Position numbers and translations under genes: made by a program. Positions 57,832-64,000 of a DNA stretch of 64,000 nucleotides are shown here, one piece after another. Every line of letters begins with the position of its first letter. Positions within the stretch are counted from its first letter, which is position 1. Origin of the DNA: Ehretia macrophylla (lineage: Eukaryota > Streptophyta > Magnoliopsida > Boraginales > Ehretiaceae); contig CM075778.1 in the NCBI GenBank assembly GCA_037974665.1, forward strand, positions 12,513,001 to 12,577,000. Direction: 5' to 3'. The notes below the pieces were generated by a model. It was not told the origin of the DNA. It ran no database searches and worked only from the letters and a program-made list of their open reading frames with translations.

Positions 57832-59256
57832 GAAACTAATATTAATAATAATATCAAACTAACAAATCGTAGTCCTGAAACGGTATTAGAAGGATGGGCA
57901 CTATGCCCCTATCAGGCCAAACAAGATGATGAGTATTAAGCCCTCATTAGGCAAGAGATCTATTCAGATAGACAAATCCGTATCAAAGTATATAGTTGAG
58001 GACAAGACAAATACATGTTACATAGTTTGAATCATCATAATAAAAGAAGAAGTGATAATAGTAATAGTAGTACTAATAATAATAATAACTGATTTATTGT
58101 CCAAGAAAAATAAAAGGGACAATACTAACATATAGACCAATAAACAAAGTGAATGGGGCAAAATACTTATTAGAGCATAGGAACGGATTATTTTGAATAA
58201 TTTTAAAGGAATCAATTATTGGAGAATACAATGGTGGCATCTATCGAATAGACGAAAGAAACATATAAATACGCGACATAGGAACGAAATACTTTAAGAA
58301 AAGAAGAAAAGGACGAAACAAAATAGAATACTATAAAACCAATAAAAATATTATATGAACAAATAAAAATATTACGTGAACGATAATTTATTTTTTAGTT
58401 TCCATGGAAGCAAATAGAAAGAAAATAGGAAAATCAGACGACGAGGCATTTTTAATCATGACATGAATATAATCAAATTATTGTGAAACGAACATACCAT
58501 ACATTTAATTCAATGAATTTAAGTTACCTCACAATTGAAGTAATTTTTATAGGCAGTGTATGTACACAATAATCAAATGTAACGAATCAAGCTTATGAAA
58601 GAAACAAACAAATGAATACAACGATGATACTGATATGAATACATGAACAAAATATATTCCAAACATATCGGAAGGAAGGCTAGTAGCCAAAATGAAAAAA
58701 ATCCTACTTAGATTGATTTTACGGTAGTACAAACTTTGTTCAATCACAAACCTACATATTTTCATCAATACATTTTTCTATTAAACTTCTTAAACTAAAC
58801 AACTAACATCCACTAAAATATCGCTCAATAAAATTGTCAATTCCAAATTATAGATTGCAAGCCTAAAATCTTACCCCGTTGAAATGGGTCAAAACACTAC
58901 GTACTTATTTGGCTTCTTCTTTTGCTACATAGACTGTCAAGAGAGAGAATAAAATGAGAGAGTTGAGAGACCGAGAGTTACAAGTCTAACAATTTTTTTT
59001 GTTTCGCTTGCAAATTGTTTGATTTTAAAAAGAAGCCAACTTTGTTGGCATGGGGAGAAAAATCATTCTAAGTGGGAGAGGTGGGGTGGTATTGCAGAGT
59101 GAGAAAATAAAAGAATTTGGGGGAGTACATGGCTGATGGGTTTTGAGATTGTAAATGTTTAGTTTTATTAAGAACTGATTTTGCAAAAGTGGGGGACAAA
59201 ATGGGATAGAATCCCATGTTTAGGATAGAATGCAAACTATTACATCTCCTCCCCTA

Positions 59257-61401
59257 AAAGAAGTTTTGTCCTTGAAACGTATCTTATAGGATGTTGCATA
59301 CCGTATATCAAGAAAGAATGACCTTCAAGACGCTAAACTTTCGATAACTAATAACTACAATATAAAATAGGCGACCAGTCATTAGAACGTTTAGACCAAA
59401 CACAACGGAGTAATATTTATTAAGGTCTATCAATACAAGTTTTTCAATTAAATATTATCCTTACCCATTTTTCAAATCATAAACTAAAATCCCATACTCA
59501 CAATAAACTCAATAAACTCAATGAGATATCCATAGCTAAACAATTCAAATAGCCTTATTCAATCTTCCGTCAGGAGTTCAACAACCTAAAGCCATATGTC
59601 TACGACTAACCTTTTCTTATGTGGATTAACATTGTAAAGGCTTCAAGTGAACGACTACAAACAACTTATGATGCTATGATTCTGTATGTAAAGTTTATCA
59701 CCAAAATAACATGAATCTTTGCCAAGCTTATAGGGAAATACCTATGCTTAACTATTGAATTAAGAGGTCGGTATTTTCATATTAACACTGGTATGACATT
59801 GAAAGTGTGAATTTTGGGCTCACATCATACTTAGACGAATAAACTTAAGAGAAGGTAATAGCATTTTAAAATATTTTTAATCATTTTACAAGATCACATA
59901 TTAATATTCATATTTTACCCAACAGAAGATATAAAATAATGGATTCACAAAGACGAAATAACTGATTCAAGGGCCAAATCTTTGCGATATAACAAGTTCT
60001 CTCCAGAGATCGATACAGTCATATAACTCATAAATGAAGTTCAATAGTATACGAAGTAGAATCAAACAGATCTAAGAAGCAATCATGTAAATTTGGATGT
60101 AGGATAGTATATGTTGGAAGAATAAGTTTACTTACCTCTAGTACGTAGACAGTATTTAATAAAAATTAACATCCTAATGATATGGATTATTGTGCCATAT
60201 TACTCATGGCATAGTTTCATGCCACGTCAACTTATACACGTTATCAATTTAATTCTTTTAAGTGATACCTTTATTAACGTCCTAAGTATGAATTCAAGCC
60301 AATGATACACCAAAACCCCATGGTACAAAACAAAATACAAGAATAAACTCGAAGCAACTTACCATCACATGTACCTGAAGCACTATGCTCTCTATGTTGG
60401 GAATATTAGCCATTAGTTTAAACTCCAATTCCAAGCCAATATGTATAAGGTCTTCAATCATGTTAACATTTATATTCTTATCAAGTTGTACTAAAATTCT
60501 CTATTGAGTAGAGGTTCTTATCACACTAAGATTATCATCCATTTTCATCTAGACGTCAAGAATATGCATTAATAGAATTTTCTCCGCCTAATAACAATTT
60601 TTTTTAAAGAAAGGTGAAACAGAAAGGAAAACAATGAATTGTCCAAATTTGTCTATCAAGCGATTGGCTCTACTTAACAATGCTAAACATATCAATAAGT
60701 TTTCCTCCAATATGCGCAAATTACCCACAATATACAAACCTCTATACATGCCAACCAACTCCAAAATGATACATAAGATAACTTGGAAAATATGGCAAAT
60801 AATCTTTACACTTGTTATGCACCTCAATTTATCATCAAAATATTCGGATGTAGTTTACCATCTCTTGCATATATCCTTCTTGACAATACTACTTCACCTT
60901 TATGTAAACCTTTCATTTGATCATAACGAGGCAAAAATAAGACCTTGATCATATATTTATCTTCTATCCAACAAGAACTGTGAAGATTACCCGAAAAATA
61001 ACACATTCACACCAAAGCATACCATATAGAACTTACTTGATCCTACAGATAAATTTGGCTTAACTTAAAATGTTGAGATGACTATATATTTAAATTTATC
61101 CGTCAAGCAGTTACCAAGCTGTACCATCTTGAAAGTTTTCCTTATTCCATTTCTAATAGTTATCCTAATTGTAATATTTGAAACCAAGAATTAATTATTT
61201 AGTTTAAAAGTAAAGGATGCTAAACCTTTTCTTAACCTCATTGTAATATAGTTTTCTTTTGCTACCAAAATTAAAGCCAACTCCACCATCCAATAATTGT
61301 TTCTAGGATTTCAGAACCACATTATAGGCAAAGTCGTACCTACAATTTTCACTGAACTAATTCAATCTTAAAATTGAATAAAATATCATCAAAATATTTT
61401 T

Positions 61402-61432
<31 letters not shown>

Positions 61433-62325
61433 TAAGGATAAAAATTACTAAAGAGTTACAAAAACTACCGACGCAAATCAAAGTGGAAAAGATAGGCAAA
61501 AATCGATCACACTTACCAAGTTACTTGAACAATAAATATGTATGTTAAATTTACAACTTAGAGCAATTACTGAGACACGCACTAAGGAAGACTAAAATAC
61601 AAATTTTGTTTTCTCCAAAAAGAAAACTAATAATCGAAATTTTAACACCACCAATATTCAAAATTCTAAAATATAGACATACTTAACAAGAAGGCTTAGA
61701 TCTGTGGCACAGAATTTGACTGTGATACTTTTAACTAACTTCACATTTTTATTCCATGTACCAATTTGAGGTAGAAATGGATAAAAATAAGAGCCACTAG
61801 TAATACACATTCAAACATTAACATTGCATGAATAAACTCATCTTCTATTGCAATTTTTTTATTCTTTCGAGATTGAAGATGAATGAGATAATGATGTATA
61901 AAGATGAAGATAAGGAAGACAATGAAGAAAGAGGGTGGCAAATGGAGAAAGAGAAAATAAAAAGGGTAGGGGAAAAACCCTACTACTTGATTAAATTGAG
62001 ATCAATCGAATATTTTGTTTTACACCACATAATAGGTTATCAACAGTTGAAAATTTATATCGCAAAATGACATTATCCAAAAATTTAAGAGATTCCATCA
62101 TATTTACTACTAGGCTATTAAATTTTGATGTTATCACAATCACTTATACTTAAATTTCTAATATTCACATCCTTATACCCCAAAAGATCATAACCTAAGC
62201 TCTTAAACTTAACAAGAAAAATTAGGATTTAACGTAATTATATTTAAATCCAAAATTCTCACAAAAACCAATAATAAAGTTTAGTTATCCATTTATGTCT
62301 AGTTTTAGAGATTTTCAAACCTAAA
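59257..62325. other. Noncoding interior of the minus-strand Gypsy-like element
   Basis: About 3.1 kb of AT-rich DNA between purine tract and primer site. Only short open frames occur and I recognise no gag, protease, RT, RNase H or integrase motif on either strand, apart from the few codons resembling a pol end beside the purine tract. It is either a much-decayed pol or a LARD-like interior that never coded. Confidence 0.5.
61399..61430 (+). repeat. (TTTA)n microsatellite
   Basis: About eight uninterrupted TTTA units. Confidence 0.95.
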
Positions 62326-62341
62326 GATCTTATACCACCTT

Positions 62342-62849
62342 TGTAACGCCCTAAAATTGTCGTATGGAATGGGGTCGGGGCGTGACACACCGCGGACTCA
62401 AGTGTAACTTCTTAAGCACACTACGTTATACTAGCATACCATAAGAACAAATCAAAGCACTACATTCCATAGTATATCAAATCCTTACAATCATTTGTCT
62501 AATTGGAAATTCAAGCTTAACCATAAATTATTACATCAATCAAGCCATACAGACAAAATTAAATAGAAAATATCAAATATCCAAAATTTCAATCTCATAG
62601 TCCTATTATTTCTCCCGATTGATTACGCCACTCCCAACTTGAGTCATCACATTTACTATTTCAGATCATAAAAAGATCAGGCAGAAGCAAAAGTGATTAG
62701 TGAACAAAATCTCAGTAAAGGGGACTTTTTGGCAATGAATACAGTAATGATGATGAACACAAAAGAAATGCTCATAAAAAATGAATGATCAAACGAACAA
62801 AGATACAAATATAGAACAAAAGAATAGACGAATGAATAAAGATACAAGG
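62342..62849 (-). repeat. Beginning of the 5' LTR, cut by an insertion
   Basis: Starts TGTAACGCCCTAAAATTG and follows 54,776-55,285 in order until GATACAAGG, where the other LTR continues ATATATGAAAG but this copy changes to GGGTGTTTGGTTC. The rest of this LTR is not in the window. Confidence 0.7.
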
Positions 62850-63267
62850 GGGTGTTTGGTTCACGGAATCTCTTAGGATTCTTGGGAATGTAAAGTCAGG
62901 AATGTGATATTCTCATGTTTAATTCGTGGAATAAAAAAAATATTCGCAAAAATATCACATTCTTGGGAATCCATTACTCCCATGATTTGGCCAAATTTTA
63001 TTCCTATGTGTGGTGGTGGGAATATGATATTCCTAGGTTGTAAGAATATTTTAGAGAGCATAAAAAGACAAAAATACCCCTAGCTAAAATAATCTTTCTT
63101 CTATTTTCTCTGAAATATTTTTCTCCTCGATACAATCGTTGGCTGACCTAGGACATCCCTCCAACATCGTCGTCTTCTCACCCTACAAATCTCAAAGTTT
63201 TCACAGTTCCCAATAAGGTTTGAGTTCTTATCATTCACTTTTGTCTATTTCATCTATGTATGTAAAA

Positions 63268-63358
<91 letters not shown>

Positions 63359-64000
63359 TATAATAGATAGACATGGACAAGAACCATAATCTAGTGTTTA
63401 ATATGAATTGAGTGTTTAATCATAGACAAGAATCGTATGAGCTTTTGTCACAGTTATAATCGTAGGAATCTATTGAATGTTTAATTTGTTTTCTTAGGAA
63501 TATTCAATAATCGTAGGAATATGGGTATTCAAGAATCGAGTAAGGAATTAGGTTATTCCTCAGTTTACTCCTCATCTCATTGTTTGCTGCTTCTCAAGTA
63601 CAACGCGCGTGTTTGTTAAATTCTAGGAATACTACTTTTATCTTTTTAATTTGGTCACTATGGACTTTTGTTACTTCATCTTTTGATTTGGATTCTTCTT
63701 GATTATTTTGTTCTATTTTTTTTCTTTTTTAATTCTTCTCCCCTTTGTTGTATAACTCACTTCTTCATTAAACCATTTAAAGTCTCACTTCTAATGTTTG
63801 CTCCATATTATTGAACACATGATATTCATGGAATTTTTAGTCCTTGTTCATGAATCAATTACGTTTTTGTCTTTTTTATTTTTGTTAAAAAGTCAATTAT
63901 GTTGTTGACTTAAGTGACATGAGATTATACGTAGTAGCTTTATTCTTGAAATAGGTAGGTTGAAATATATTCTTAAAATTAGTTTATACAGTAGTAGCTT
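62850..64000. mobile_element. Left part of an inserted element (GGGTGTTTGGTT end), runs off the window
   Basis: GGGTGTTTGGTTCACGGAAT is typical of plant MITE/DNA-element ends. The first 200 bp contain facing repeats (TCTTGGGAATG, ATGTGATATTC, AATATCACATTCTTGGGAAT), giving partial self-complementarity. A CA/TA microsatellite follows. No opposite end or coding frame is visible before 64,000, so class and length are open. Confidence 0.45.
63269..63359 (+). repeat. (CA)n-(TA)n compound microsatellite
   Basis: About 74 bp of CA repeat with one CATA interruption, then about 17 bp of TA repeat. Likely length-polymorphic. Confidence 0.97.

Larger units (their letters stand above)
54776..59244 (-). 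repeat. 3' LTR of the minus-strand Gypsy-like element, split by a solo LTR
   Basis: Parts 54,776-55,295 and 57,837-59,244 join to about 1,928 bp. It starts TGTAGCC on the + strand and ends ACTATTACA. The first 520 bp align with the right LTR from 62,342. No gene inside. Confidence 0.7.
54776..62849 (-). mobile_element. Minus-strand Gypsy-like element with ~1.9-kb LTRs and noncoding interior
   Basis: Homologous blocks at 54,776-55,295 and 62,342-62,849 show the shared start of two LTRs (GCGGACTCAAG, ATATCAAATCCTT, CAATCAAGCCATACAGACA, TTTCAATCTCATAGTC, AAAAxTCAGTAA). At 59,245 a minus-strand purine tract AGGGGAGGAGA adjoins the left LTR, whose minus-strand start is TGTAATAGTTTGC. At 62,326-62,337 GATCTTATACCA is a degenerate minus-strand tRNA-Met site. 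So the 3' LTR is on the left, the 5' LTR on the right, and the right LTR is cut at 62,850. The Gypsy class is inferred from end sequences and from a pol-end-like TTTCAAGGACAAAACTTC just before the purine tract. Confidence 0.7.

Noticed and set aside
1..64000. tRNA genes, rRNA, CRISPR or organellar DNA
   Set aside because: I looked for tRNA B-box-like GGTTCGAATCC and for regular spacer arrays on both strands and found none; the matches to tRNA sequence are primer-binding sites.

Overview
The window is nuclear DNA of a eudicot plant, most likely an asterid; no sequence here fixes the species. The reasons are intron-rich genes with GT/AG junctions, AT-rich introns, plant-type Copia and Gypsy LTR retrotransposons primed by initiator tRNA-Met, Tourist/hAT-type MITEs and a TRIM. 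It splits into a gene-bearing left third and a right two thirds made almost wholly of nested transposable elements.

Left third (1-22,000). Positions 1-2,556 are the 3' end of a decayed + strand Copia element with a complete 3' LTR. Three protein genes follow, all on the + strand: a membrane-anchored O-fucosyltransferase-family protein (4,273-7,485; 3 coding exons; 593 aa), a mitochondrial K+/H+ exchange-related protein (9,396-13,932; 8 exons; 285 aa) and the 26S proteasome ATPase subunit RPT1 (15,491-21,597; 10 exons; 431 aa). All exon phases close without a premature stop. The genes have unrelated housekeeping roles in the secretory pathway, mitochondrion and proteasome, and are neighbours rather than a functional unit. 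RPT1 introns hold two Tourist-like MITEs, a segmental tandem duplication and an 86-bp tandem duplication that copies the end of exon 4 with its splice donor.

Middle (22,000-29,580). A LINE fragment lies 0.5 kb behind RPT1. A 2.2-kb non-autonomous element (23,387-25,570) has swallowed a structurally complete 521-bp TRIM. Two hAT-type elements follow, each with a perfect 8-bp target-site duplication (25,955-27,250 and 27,812-28,160), within or beside a decayed LTR that ends at 29,554.

Nest (29,581-54,426). An outer minus-strand Copia (TSD GAAAA) is split by a + strand chromovirus-type Gypsy (33,769-49,513; TSD CTTAT). The Gypsy 5' LTR is split by a second minus-strand Copia (35,952-41,292; TSD TGGGG). 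The outer Copia 5' LTR is split by a 3.7-kb solo LTR (50,330-54,062; TSD AATGG). Removing the insertions restores LTR pairs of matching length (968/969, 2,492/2,491 and 602/602 bp). The Gypsy 3' end carries an unusual rearrangement: a 36-bp LTR stub, then a copied 375-bp block of outer-Copia flank with its own CTTAT, then a full LTR. The coding frames of the Gypsy and the inner Copia contain only in-frame nonsense codons and no frameshift.

Right end (54,432-64,000). After a short Copia integrase-tail fragment comes a minus-strand Gypsy-like element with ~1.9-kb LTRs and an unrecognisable 3.1-kb internal region. Its 3' LTR is split by a 2.5-kb solo LTR and its 5' LTR is cut by another insertion that runs off the window.

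I found no tRNA, rRNA or CRISPR, no organellar insertion and no new multi-gene system. The unusual content is structural: the rearranged Gypsy, the TRIM, and the duplications inside RPT1.
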